A DNA stretch of 64,000 bases, from the NCBI GenBank assembly GCA_015680685.1, contig MNCI01036718.1:727566-791565 (forward strand). Reading direction: 5' to 3'. Below, piece after piece: positions 35,155 to 45,361 of this stretch (the stretch's first letter is position 1; each line of letters starts with the position of its first letter). Made by a program: the position numbers and the translations under genes. The DNA is from Gnetum montanum (Eukaryota > Streptophyta > Gnetopsida > Gnetales > Gnetaceae). The notes beneath the pieces were generated by a model, which did no database searches, was not told where the DNA came from, and worked only from the letters and a program-made list of their open reading frames with translations.

Positions 35155-35850
35155 ATGCGTATTTTATAGGTAAAGTTTTCAAGAATTTATTAGAATCTTG
35201 TGGGGCTAATCATAAGTTAACTTTTCCATATCATCCATACCCCAATGTCCAAGAGGAAGCTGATATGTATGAAACTGTTACAATACTCAAGAAGATGGTT
35301 ACTATGTACAAAAGAGATTAGGCTAACAAGCTTAATGACATTCTCTGGGCCTATTCAATGGTAAGGAAAAATCATGCAGTTACACATCGTTTGAGTTGGT
35401 CTATGGATAGATTTCATGACTTTCTATTGAACTCAAGATGAAAGCCTTGGGCAATGTTGCAAATTTTGATATGACATTAGATTCTTCTCAAAAAAAGAGG
35501 TTCATTAACCTTAACCTTCTTGATGAGAACTACAAACTTGCCTTGATGTATAATAAGTTAGAACATTCTTCCATTAAGGCTCATCATGATGCTCACATCA
35601 GGAAGTTCACTTGCAAACTTGATTATAAGGTTCTATATTTTAATCTTCTACCCTTAGCCTATTTGAATAAATTTTAGTTTTAATGGAAAGGACCATACAT
35701 CATCCATACTAGTTACCAATCTAATATAATACATATCTATCATCTAGATGAGCTAGATAAAATATTTTTGGTTAATGGACAACATCTAAAGAGTTACAAA
35801 GAATATCTTTCCCCTCTGAGAATACAAAATTCTTGATCTTGTATCTTGCA
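35155..35850 (+). pseudogene. Integrase of element E, second part
   Basis: It resumes the core exactly where the first part stops: 'YFIGKVFKNLLESCG', 'NHKLTFPYHPYPNVQ' with a 'QEEADMYETV' block giving the third acidic residue. Then 'KLNDILWAYS' follows. From 35,438 an 79-codon open frame 'MKALGNVANFDMTLD', 'LALMYNKLEHSSIKAHHDA' corresponds to the region after B's 'FHTLSMACD'. The C-terminal domain ends in 'WKGPYIIHTSYQ' and 'YHLDELDKIFLVNGQHLKSY' near 35,680-35,795. The order is complete for an Athila-like integrase. Confidence 0.8.
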
Positions 35851-38060
35851 CTCAAAGGTCTATTAGGTGATAAACATGGATTAGTCATGGTGGAGAATCC
35901 TCGATGTCATGTCAAATTCTTCTTCACTTTTTTCTATTCTATTTATGTTCTTTAATAAAGTTAGAGTGTTTAGTTAGTACCTTTTATATTTTTGAGCCTA
36001 GTGAATAATCATTCATAATCTTTTTCTTTCCTTAATTGTGTTTGTGTGTGTGTGTAAAAACCAATTAATGTGCTTTATGAATGTTCACCCAACAAGATAA
36101 TGATGTATGGATGAGTTATAAATACAATGATAATGTAGAAGTGCCAAATGGATTTAAAGTAAAGCCTTGGTCAATGGAACACTTATATAGAAAGATTCAT
36201 CCACCCATTTTCTTCTACCAATCACTAGTAAACTAAGATCATATTCAACAAGGATCTAAGACTCACACTACAAGTTGTTAAAGCTAATGCTACTAGAATC
36301 ATGGAAATATAGTGGATCCATAGCTTAATGTATGAGCTCCAAAATTTAGGATGAGCACTTAGTCACTAGCAATAAAATGGTATGTCATTAATGATGCTAG
36401 TGATCAATGAATGGATGTAATCAATGTGATTGGATCAAGGTGCATGTGCTACCATGCCTAACCACCCTAGATAGAAGAGGTTCTTGAACCTATCTGTGCC
36501 ATGTGATGAGGGATGGATTCTCATGTTCATGCAGGTCAAAGACTTCAAGTGCTGATCCAATACTCCAATAATTTCCATGACCCCCATGCATCATCAAAAA
36601 AATCCTTTTCTCAATAAAAGAAAAAGGAAACATGAAAAAAAAGAACTAAATAGTGTATGATTAAAATGAAAAAAAACATAAGAAGATGATGAAAAAGATG
36701 AAAAGTTGAAAGAGAAAATGAAAAAATAACAAATGATAATGATGAGAAGAAGAGGTGATGGGAGAAGCAATGTAATTCCAACATTATAAGATCCCACAAA
36801 TTAGTACTTTTACCATCCTTAACTAATTTTGTAATTGCTTAACTAAACCAAAGAAAGTTGTGGAACCAATACCCATATAAGTCTTTTTCATGTTCAACCC
36901 ATTAACTTGATCACTTGAACTCCAATGTAATAGTCTAGAACAATCTAATGTTCATTCCTACCCATGGCCATGAAGGCCTAGAACTCTCTCTCTTAGTGAA
37001 CTTTGGTAATGTCAATTGCATCTTCCATCAAATTCCTATATCTATATGCTTTTCTAAGGGTCAAAACACATAATCATTCATTCCAAACCATAGCCATATC
37101 CATCATACCTTGGTCATGGTATTGTAATTCCTATTGACATTGGAATCAATTAGCACAAATAAAATGATTGATAAGAGGGTTATAATAGAGCAAAATTCAA
37201 GGAGCCTATTGTGCATACATGCACAAATGAAGGAGAACCAAAACAAGATCTTGATTCCTGTATGATTTATGATATGTTTCATTAATTTGGTTTCATCAAT
37301 GGTTAGACTACAAAATAATCAAGACTAGATGGCACTAGTATTGATAGGTGTAAACTTGCACTTGAAAGGAGAACTTGGAGATTTATCCCTACTAGGTGAA
37401 CAAGTAGTAATGAAGGGGTGTGAAAGTGTATCTCTCACTAGTTGTAGGATGTGCTAATGTGCTCCATGAGCTAATTGAATGGTTGGATATGGATCCAATG
37501 ATGTTGCACTTCCACCCTCTCTCTCTTATCCATTTGCATTCATCATTTCTTCCATTCCATTTATTATCCATTGTTGTGTGTGATAAGTAGGTCATCAGGT
37601 GAATCGGAGGATGAGATTAGTTGTCCAAGGGGATGGACACACTTTTGATGCTAATGTTTCATAGGTTGTTGGGAATCCATAGGTGTCCCAGTAAATGGTT
37701 TCACTAGAGTAAGAAAGATAAAAGCTTGATATGGGAAAGACTCACTTGTGAATCCTTGGTGACATGCCATTATTAGTGAGTGATCTCAAGCTTAACTCCC
37801 AAGATGATTGTGGGTGCATGGCATAAGGCCCTTGATTGCTATTCCACATGTGTGGTTGCAACTCAACAATCCTAATCATTTCACAAAGACTATCTTCTTA
37901 CACATTTCTTTTTTACCTACATTTTTATTATCTCAGTTTACTTGGATGTTAACATTATAAGTTTTTGAGCCTTTTTGACTTGTTTCTTTCCATGTTCATA
38001 TCTTTAGTTGTGCATGTAATTAGTTAGTATTATCCAACGTTAGTCTCTCCTAACTTAATC
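35851..38060 (+). other. 3' untranslated region of element E
   Basis: 2.2 kb without a supported gene, the same length as B's 3' region. Purine-rich at 36,600-36,740 (plus strand), which produces the spurious Phe/Ser-rich minus frames at 36,594-36,799. No splice or ORF signal was recognised. Confidence 0.55.
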
Positions 38061-38075
38061 ATGAGGGAGAGACAC
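38061..38075 (+). promoter_or_regulatory. Polypurine tract of element E
   Basis: 'atgagggagagacac' stands directly before TGAAGGATAGG, which I take as the start of the 3' LTR. Confidence 0.6.
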
Positions 38076-39957
38076 TGAAGGATAGGTGTTTTTTAATTTT
38101 ATCTTATTTATCATACTCATGTATGTATAACGCATTAGGCTATGAGTTTGTTCTTTATGTTTTCTTTAGGGATTATACATATCATTGTTCTTGTGCACAT
38201 TTTTTTAATGATGGTTTAATGTTTAAAGTTTTAATGTGATTTTTAGCATTGTTGCAACTAGGATATTTTGACAGGTGTACCCTTGAAACCTTTAAAGATG
38301 ACTTTATTTAGTTCTACTTGGAGAATACTTATTCAATCAAAAACCTAAAAGTCTCATTCAAAAAGAAGATTTAGAGGTGAAGGGGTCACATTCTAGAACC
38401 TCAAGTATGGAACAAGCATAATAATTAGCAACTAAATACAAACCAAGAGATGTATCAAAGACCATCCATCACACCTAGGGCATCTTCAATTCAACAGGGA
38501 TGCTAGGGAACTTTTCTCTCTAGTCATCATCTCCTAGCCCCTCTTCTCAAAGTGGAAATTTTGCAATGTCTCCTATGTGTAAGTATTTATACAATTGTAT
38601 TTCCATGTATTGGCCTTGTCATGTGTCTAGTCTCAGTCCTCATGTCTTGGGTATTAAAGGTATGGAACTAGCTTTATCCAATCATGGAGAAATGATGAAG
38701 CATCCAATGATAGTTTGTATGTCGATTATAAGCCCTAGATTTGGGAAGTATTTCATGTACCCTATATTTATAGTCTCGTGTGTTGGTAGTTGTTATTAAT
38801 CATCCGAGATACACCCTAACCCCTTTACATCATACTTCAAGGTTGCATGCACAATTCCAAGATATTTAGGATGATCTTGGCTTCATTCAAATGTCATAAG
38901 ATATTTCTAGCATCTTTCCTTGGGTTCTAGCTTGTGCTTCAGATTGAGAGGACAAAGTGTTATTTTGGGAAGGGTGTGTTGACTACCCTACATCAATGCA
39001 TCCCCTATGTCAGCATAGTGATGTTAACACATCCCTCCAATAGGCTTGGTTTACCTCATTCTAGTCAGCATGTACCTATGATTAGTTTGAATTATGTCAA
39101 TGGGTCTCCATCGACACCTAGGCATTAACAGACCTCTTCTATTTTCACATGAAAACTATAAATACCCAAGGTGAGTTCTTTCATACAAGGAATTCATACT
39201 TAGATATTTCTTAGTGATTTTAACATCTAGTTATCTCAAAATCTCTTCTTCCCTTGGGTAAGTTGATTTTCTTTCTTGTTTTCAATGTTTTGAATCATCA
39301 ATTTCATGAGTACGACTAGACTCTATCAAAGTGCTATCATGCTTTTATAACTTTGAATTGTTTGGTTGATGCTAAGTCCAGTGATTTCAAGGTGAATAAA
39401 GCTTATGATTTTTCCTCATTCTACCATTAATTCCTTAAAGATTAAAACAACAAAAATATTCATAAAACATTAAAACTAAAAAAAATATTTATTTATTGCT
39501 CATTCTCATATGCAACAATTCATCCTTCCCTAAAGAGGTCATAACTATACAACATGATGTTGGGTCATTGAGATTGTGACTAAGACCTACTTTTATTACA
39601 TTTCACATGTGGTGGTATACATGTCTCCATGAGAGATTACAACAAAAACATTGCACCTATCCCTAATAGTGATTATAATGCATGTGTCTTTATTATTATT
39701 TTACTTCTTATAATTACAAAATCCATAAAAATCATAAAATATAAAATCATAAATATTTATCTCTCTTCTTCTCATCATGGAAACATTAGTTTTATTTATA
39801 ACATGTGTATTATAATATGTTTTACATTTATTGAACACAATGACATACATGACTATTCTTGGAAATTCACTCAACATCATCTTTGAAGCTTACGACCAGA
39901 TCATACTATTAATTAAATAATATATCCCTTTGGTCTAAAACTAGGAAGACCCCTATG
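38076..39957 (+). repeat. Element E 3' LTR
   Basis: About 1.9 kb from TGAAGGATAGG to CCTATGA. The last 300 bp match the 5' LTR remnant at 12,251-12,526. A TATA box 'ctataaatac' lies at 39,147-39,156. The 300 bp before it are rich in CATCAATGCATC, GTCAATGGG and CATCGACAC motifs, like the cassettes in D's LTRs. The start is the least certain boundary. Confidence 0.55.
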
Positions 39958-39959
39958 AA

Positions 39960-40560
39960 CAAGGTAGAGCTAGACACAATGACAAAAGAAAAAAAATAAT
40001 GTAGAACAGGACTACTACTAGCAAAAGGAAAAAGCAAATATAGTCAAGGAGGTTGTGGACTTAGAATGAAATGATGATGGATGTGACTTTTGCTAATATG
40101 AATATTCTAAGAGTTGTTACCTTATAAAATCACATCTCTAGAAATTTGGGGTTTATACCTTAAACTAAATAGTTGAAAAAAGGTAAATACCCATGAGGTT
40201 GGCTTATCCTCAAGGTAACTACAAGTAACTTTATCATCACCAATAGTATTATCCAACTGGGGCTCCACCTCTATCTCAAGAGTATTGCTACTAATCCCAT
40301 AGTCATGAGTGATGTCACCACCAAGATAATAGTATCCCTATAAGAAGCTCAATCCTTATGGTTATTATGTCTAACAAACTATGTTCCCAAGTGCCTTCAC
40401 TATTCATATCTTTACTCATTATTACTACCCTCCTAAGTACCCTAGTATGGGAGGCAAGATTATGACCCTACTCTAGGATAGTTTAGATAACTCATTTTAG
40501 GTGGTTATTGGTTTCTGGTTCCGCCAAGGCAAAGATAAGCCCAAATAGCTTTTCCTAGTT
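39960..40560 (+). pseudogene. gag-tail fragment H directly after E's LTR
   Basis: It matches C's gag at 60,600-61,080: 'aaggaggttgtggactta' against C's 'aagaggttgtggatttt'; the codons for 'GCDFC.YEYSKSCYL' match C's zinc knuckle 'GCEICQYDHPKGCYP' with its His changed to Tyr; 'YPTGAPP' matches 'YPSGTPP'. H has no primer site or gag start, so the sequence jumps from LTR end to gag tail. It may be the remains of another element that shared E's 3' LTR, after deletion. Confidence 0.65.
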
Positions 40561-41249
40561 TAAATGAGCTAATTATGGCTAAATCTATATTAATGGTCAA
40601 ATATTTCAAAGAAAGTGTTGTCTTGTATATAACTATTAGTCTCTTCTTTTAGCTAACTCTCAACATAAATAGTAAATATCAATATCTTTTTACTGATTTA
40701 AATCTAAATTCTACATAGCGAAAATAGTGAACAAAAAAGTTTTCTATGATATGTCATTCTTTCAATTTGAGCTATTTGCTAGCAAACTTTCCAAAGATAA
40801 TTTTTGCAAAAGTTGTGCTAAATAGAAAAAATAATATAAGATTGAAAAATTATCCATGAAGGTCAAAATTACATTAAAGATGACATCAATTCTATCATAA
40901 ACTAATTCATAACTAACACATACATAAGCTATCCCATTCAATCATAAAAGTAAGAATAAGCTAAATCTCACTATTTTGAAAAAATAACTTATTCCAAAGC
41001 CTATCATTCACTTAAATGTAGCTCTGCATAATTTAAGCTAAAAAACTAAAGAAAGTTATCTATTTCGAATGTAAATTAAGAGAAAACTAAAAGAGATAAG
41101 TTGAACCTATTTATAATGCCATTACAAATCTTCCTTGCAAGGTTTTTCAAAAAGTACTTTTTTCCCTTTTTGCAAATGTTCTTAAAGTTTTAGATAGTAG
41201 CTTTAGGTAGTTACAACAATTACAAAATCATGGCTTAATTAATCTTACA
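40561..41249 (-). repeat. Probable 3' LTR of element X
   Basis: On the minus strand it begins TGTAAGATTAATTAAG at 41,249, directly after a purine-rich GAGGAGAA. It contains a TATA box (minus TATAAATAGG at 41,107-41,117). The far end is not defined and no second copy is in the window, so the LTR call rests on polypurine tract, TG start and TATA box. Confidence 0.5.
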
Positions 41250-41260
41250 TTCTCCTCATA
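41250..41260 (-). promoter_or_regulatory. Candidate polypurine tract of element X
   Basis: Minus strand TATGAGGAGAA immediately upstream of TGTAAG. The unknown ORF of X runs up to it. Confidence 0.5.
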
Positions 41261-41261
41261 T

Positions 41262-43510
41262 AACTACAAGCTGTTAGATACTTATTCAACTTTTGGATAA
41301 GCTTTCTTAATCTTATGGAACTTGACCCTTTCTATTGGTAACTATCGAGCTAACTTCCCATAATTGAGTAACGCTTTTATGGCTTGATTTAATGCAGTAG
41401 GCTCGATGTTGTCAAATTTTTTTAATAATATCTTCTGCCTCTATTTCACCAATGCCTAATTTAGTTAGTAAACTAGTTAGCCCATTTAATAGTAAAAAAG
41501 CTATTTTATTTCTAATTTCTTTTGAAAAACCTCTATCGTTAGTCTAGAACCTACCATCATCGTATTATCTAAGAAATATTTTTTGTATTGTGCCAATGCT
41601 TCTCTTTTTTCTACAGCCACTCTAACTAATTCCTAAGCTCTATGTTCCATTTGAATAAAATTAGCTTGATTCTTGTTTGCCTCTTTGATATTAACTTAAA
41701 TTTCCTGCATCCATTTCTTATTACAGCTAAGTTAATTAATCAACTCTTACAAATTTGAAAGCAACAAGTAAGAATGATATGGAGTCTTAGCCTTCTTTGG
41801 TTGTTCTAATTTAGAGCTCACAACTAACTTTTCTTTAAATTCTTTGTTCTCAAGTAACAACTTTTTAATAATAATGGTGGCTTTGAGCTATTTATTTATG
41901 TCCTTTGAGTTCTTTGAATACTCTCTTAGTTTGATGATCTCCTACTCATTCTACATCAAGTATTCTTTGAGATTGGTAATCTGGCTATCAACTACCTATT
42001 TCATATCCCTTATTAAAATAGTTATGAAATCTAATATATATTGATGGGACATTACTGGCTTTTGACCAATAATTTAAGGGTCATCTTTCTTATAAAGAAA
42101 GATAACATTTGCTTGAGTTTCTAGCTTGTTTTGGAGCTTTTGGCTAAGGATGATTCTTTCTTCTTTTTCTTTTACTTTGAAAATAGAGTTGCTTCTTTCA
42201 TTAAATAGCCTAAAAAAATCCAAGCTTGTTAGAGCTAATGATGAGCTTTCCCCTTCCTTCTATTTTTGTTATTGTAGTTCATGTAGCTTTTATTGTCCAA
42301 GCTCCTACTAGTACTTTAGAAACTCTTATTACTACTTTCCTTTATTGGCTTTTATTCTCTCAATTATTATCTTACTATTTATCTTTACCCTTGCATATTT
42401 AGCTCCATTGGGTAAGAATCTTTTGTTAGGCATGGCCTATTCTAGGTCTTGGAGCATCAATGAGAAGTAGTTTTCTTTACTCAGAGCTAAATACTCATTA
42501 GGAAAATCTCTAGCCAAAGGATGATCTTTGTGTTCAATCCATCTGCAAACCTTAATGACTAGTTGATCACATGTATAAGTAGGGAGCTTCATAAACAGGC
42601 TTCTTTTCAACTATTATGGTGCTTCATCCTTGGCTTAATTTACTTCTTTATCTATAGCTCTTTCATAAATCACATTTCTCTCATGAAGTTGATAGACTTT
42701 GTGAGTTTTAGTAGCTAAATATATTCTCTCTAAAGCTATAGAAAAATAACATTATTCCTTATATTGTTTTGTCATACCTTTTAGATGTCCTACATTGTTA
42801 AATTCCAAAAAGCCAAACTTTAAAGGAAAAACTTACTTATGCTTGTAGTCATACCTTAATATACTTCTTCACATCTAGCTCCCTACTTCCAAGGTTGAAA
42901 GATATGGAGCTACAAACCTTGTAAGCTTAAATGTTATTCCTTTAACATGTGCTATTAATATTTAATTGTATTGTTCATGTAGAAAAATAGCTCAATGGCA
43001 TTTATTCCTTCTTTGATTTATGATTTGCTAATCTATCCATGATAGGGAGGCTTCTAAAATTAACTTACATAAGTGAGGATACAAACAATTCATCAAAAAC
43101 TCTAAGGATTGAGCATCAAAATAGCTCTTTTGGTATATGACTGGGAAAAATTCATAGTAAGGATCTTCAAGGTGATCTATATATTGTAAGGCATACCCAG
43201 TGAAAATTTAAGCTATTCTTTTTGGTTGTATAATCTCACTCAATAAATAGTCCATAAAAATAAGCTTAACTGAAAATAAGGCCCCTGCTCATAAATCTTT
43301 GCTAAACTAAGTTGTAATATGTCATTTATATATTATAAAGGGAAAAATTTCTCTTATTTTCTAAAGCTACCCAAGCCCAAACATGATAATAGGCAACCTA
43401 ATTTGCCTCATACCCTTAATAAAGATTGAAATCTAAAATAAAGATTCCGTGAGGGAACCTGAGCTCTATGGCTTTTCAAATAGCATTTTGATATCCCTAG
43501 GCTAATATTT
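41262..43510 (-). pseudogene. Large unknown ORF of element X (about 750 codons)
   Basis: I do not recognise this protein. One minus-strand frame, with a few shifts, continues for about 2.2 kb; its internal stops mostly fit former Gln codons. In order: 'FIKGMRQIRLPIIMFGLG', 'LIFMDYLLSEIIQPKRIA', 'GYALQYIDHLEDPYYEFFP', 'SLEFLMNCLYPHLCKLILEA', then 'RIYLATKTHKVYQLHERNV', 'KLPTYTCDQLVIKVCRWIEH', 'LARDFPNEYLALSKENYFSL'. A Gln/Lys-rich stretch follows near 42,300, then predicted coiled coil ('EKEERIILSQKLQNKLE') to 41,500, and 'NQAIKALLNYGKLAR' at the end. No CCHC knuckle, protease, RT or transmembrane segment is visible. It ends at the polypurine tract, so it occupies the env-like place of X. No homology to D's extra ORF is evident by eye, although the general plan (folded N half, Gln-rich linker, coiled C half) is similar. 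Confidence 0.6.
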
Positions 43511-44438
43511 TCTAAAAAAAAAATATTTTCTATTCTATTTCAATAGAGATGCTGAGAAACAAAAGAAAAATAGAGGATAATACTCTAAGGTGTGCCTTAG
43601 GAGCTAAAACAGGTATGTTGATATGCAAAAGAATGCTCATATTGAGGAACTTAACCTATTAATCAAGTTCGATGAACCTAACCTATGAATCATGGATATT
43701 GTGTGCAAATAATGTAGCTTTATATTTTATTTTTTATTTTATTTTATCTAAATATGATGCATTACTCTTTTAGTTTAAACTAGTAGAGTATAAGTACCCT
43801 CTCCATGGCTGTAGCAAGGTCACGTGATGACCTTTCAAGGCTTGTAAGATGATGGAAAAATTCAAATCGTTGATGACATGAAAAAGAGGGTGCCTTATTT
43901 GATTATGTATCTTGAACTACCCTTATCATGAATCTATTTAAAAACTCTTTCCTTGCATCTTATGACAATTCTGAATGATAAGAAGATAGATATTATGCTA
44001 GAATGTTTTGTAATTGTCAGAAGGAATTGAACCTAAGATCTAGCAAAATTTGAATTCTGAAATATCCAAAATTGTTGATTTAGGAATTGAACCTACAACC
44101 TATGAATATACATATTTTATCAATTTTTTTATAGTGATCATAAAGAAAATTGAACTCATGATCCATTGTCCAAAAAAATAGAGAGAGAGAGAGAGAGAGA
44201 GATTTAAAAAGAAAGAAAAGAATACGAATAGTCCCCAAGAAGTTAGTTACAAGAAACCATTCATTATCCTTTATTCCACCTACAAATAAGAAAAGGAGGA
44301 GAGGAAAAAAGAGGACACACAAGGCAAAAGTAGCTGTGCAGAACACACACACAAAAAGAGGGATATAGCAACAAGGAGTATGGCTGAGAAGGGAGAGAAG
44401 ACTATGGCTACTACAAGAGATAGAAAGGACAAAGAAAT
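43511..44438. other. Spacer with three tRNA B-box-like motifs and a GA repeat
   Basis: No gene is supported. 'ggaattgaacct' at 44,023-44,034 and 44,083-44,094, and 'aaattgaactca' near 44,149, are spaced about 60 nt. On the minus strand these resemble pol III B boxes (GGTTCAATTCC). A (GA)n run lies at 44,180-44,201. The minus frames at 44,080-44,495 are Ser/Leu/Phe-rich readings of this purine-rich strand and I do not take them as genes. Confidence 0.5.
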
Positions 44439-45347
44439 TGATGAGTAGCGAGGTACTCCTACACTCAGCCATACGAATATGAGCGTTTCATGCACGATCT
44501 AATTGAACTCAAAAAATAGGCTAGTTGTGGTATCTAGATAGTTACTTGTTGATCGTAGTTCACTGTCTTCCCACCTAGACTAGTATTTGCTTTGTCACAT
44601 ATGGTTTAGTCCAGAGTGATGTGTATGATGTGGTTTCTAACCTAGTACTACTCTTAAAGGTAATGGAAAATAGCTTTAATTAAGCTAGGATGAAAAGGGA
44701 GAGAGAATCTAAGCTAGCCTAAGTGCGATGAGCATTCGTTCCTTCATCATCCGTACACATCTTGGACCTCGTGCATGACTACCACTGGGATTACCAAGCG
44801 CATGGCCTAGGTACGCTACTAGGATACCAAGTAGTCACACTTGAATGCTTGTGATTAAGTCATACTCATTCTGCATTTAAGGAGTTTAGGGTGAAGAGAT
44901 ATTAACTATGAAAGCAATAAATAACAATAATAATTAAATAATTAAACTAAGTGGATGCTACAATGATAAAGTAATGTCAATCTTTATTTCCGGTCATGTG
45001 CATGTCTAAGTATGTCACACTCAAATAAAGGTGTCATACAATTACAATCATCACGCTATGAGCATGCACTGGGGAAAAAGGGTTGAGAGGAAAAACTGAC
45101 AAAAAGATCCTACTCTAATACTAACTGACTCTTCCTTTACCATGCACCCCATTGTATTTATAGGCTCACATGGGAACTGCAATATCTCGTATACGATATC
45201 ACAAGGTAGGATGTGATATCATAGGTGCGATATCGGGGGTCCGATATCAGGACTCATCAGACATCAGGGGTCTGATATCAACACCTGGTTAACAAGGATC
45301 TAATATCAAGGATCTGATATCAACACCTGACAAACCACAATTCATCA
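44439..45347 (-). repeat. Element A 3' LTR
   Basis: 909 bp, TGATGAG to TTCATCA in plus coordinates, matching 49,683-50,581 throughout. The TATA box on the minus strand is at 45,154-45,162. Between it and the LTR end are eight ATATC motifs (45,182 to 45,321). The left flank 'gaaat' and the flank after the 5' LTR 'taaat' differ at one of five bases, consistent with a decayed target duplication. Confidence 0.9.
45182..45321. repeat. ATATC motif array in the U3 of element A
   Basis: ATATC occurs at 45,182, 45,196, 45,216, 45,230, 45,244, 45,275, 45,303 and 45,317; most are part of GATATC. A matching, less regular array is in the other LTR at 50,430-50,560. It lies directly upstream of the TATA box in the element's sense. 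Confidence 0.85.
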
Positions 45348-45361
45348 TACCCCCATGACTG
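45348..45361 (-). promoter_or_regulatory. Polypurine tract of element A
   Basis: Minus strand CAGTCATGGGGGTA precedes the LTR start TGATGAATT. Confidence 0.85.

Larger units (their letters stand above)
12527..38075 (+). mobile_element. Element E: Athila/Tat-like Ty3/gypsy, internal region interrupted by F and D
   Basis: Primer site at 12,528, gag to about 14.3 kb, protease near 15.2 kb, RT at 16.0-16.7 kb, RNase H to 17.1 kb, and integrase from 17.34 kb to a break at 17,800. The integrase resumes at 35,155 and runs to about 35,850. A 2.2-kb non-coding region leads to a polypurine tract at 38,061. The break is an insertion of element F with a decayed 5-bp target duplication. Without the insert the internal region would be about 8.2 kb, similar to B's layout. 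Many stops and indels are present throughout. Confidence 0.75.

Noticed and set aside
36594-36799. Phe/Ser/Leu-rich minus frames that look membrane-like
   Set aside because: They are readings of a purine-rich plus strand (poly A/G) in E's 3' region, without start context or conservation.
44080-44495. 130-codon Leu/Ser/Cys-rich minus frame resembling a secreted or membrane protein
   Set aside because: It spans the GA repeat and the edge of A's LTR, so its composition comes from low-complexity DNA.
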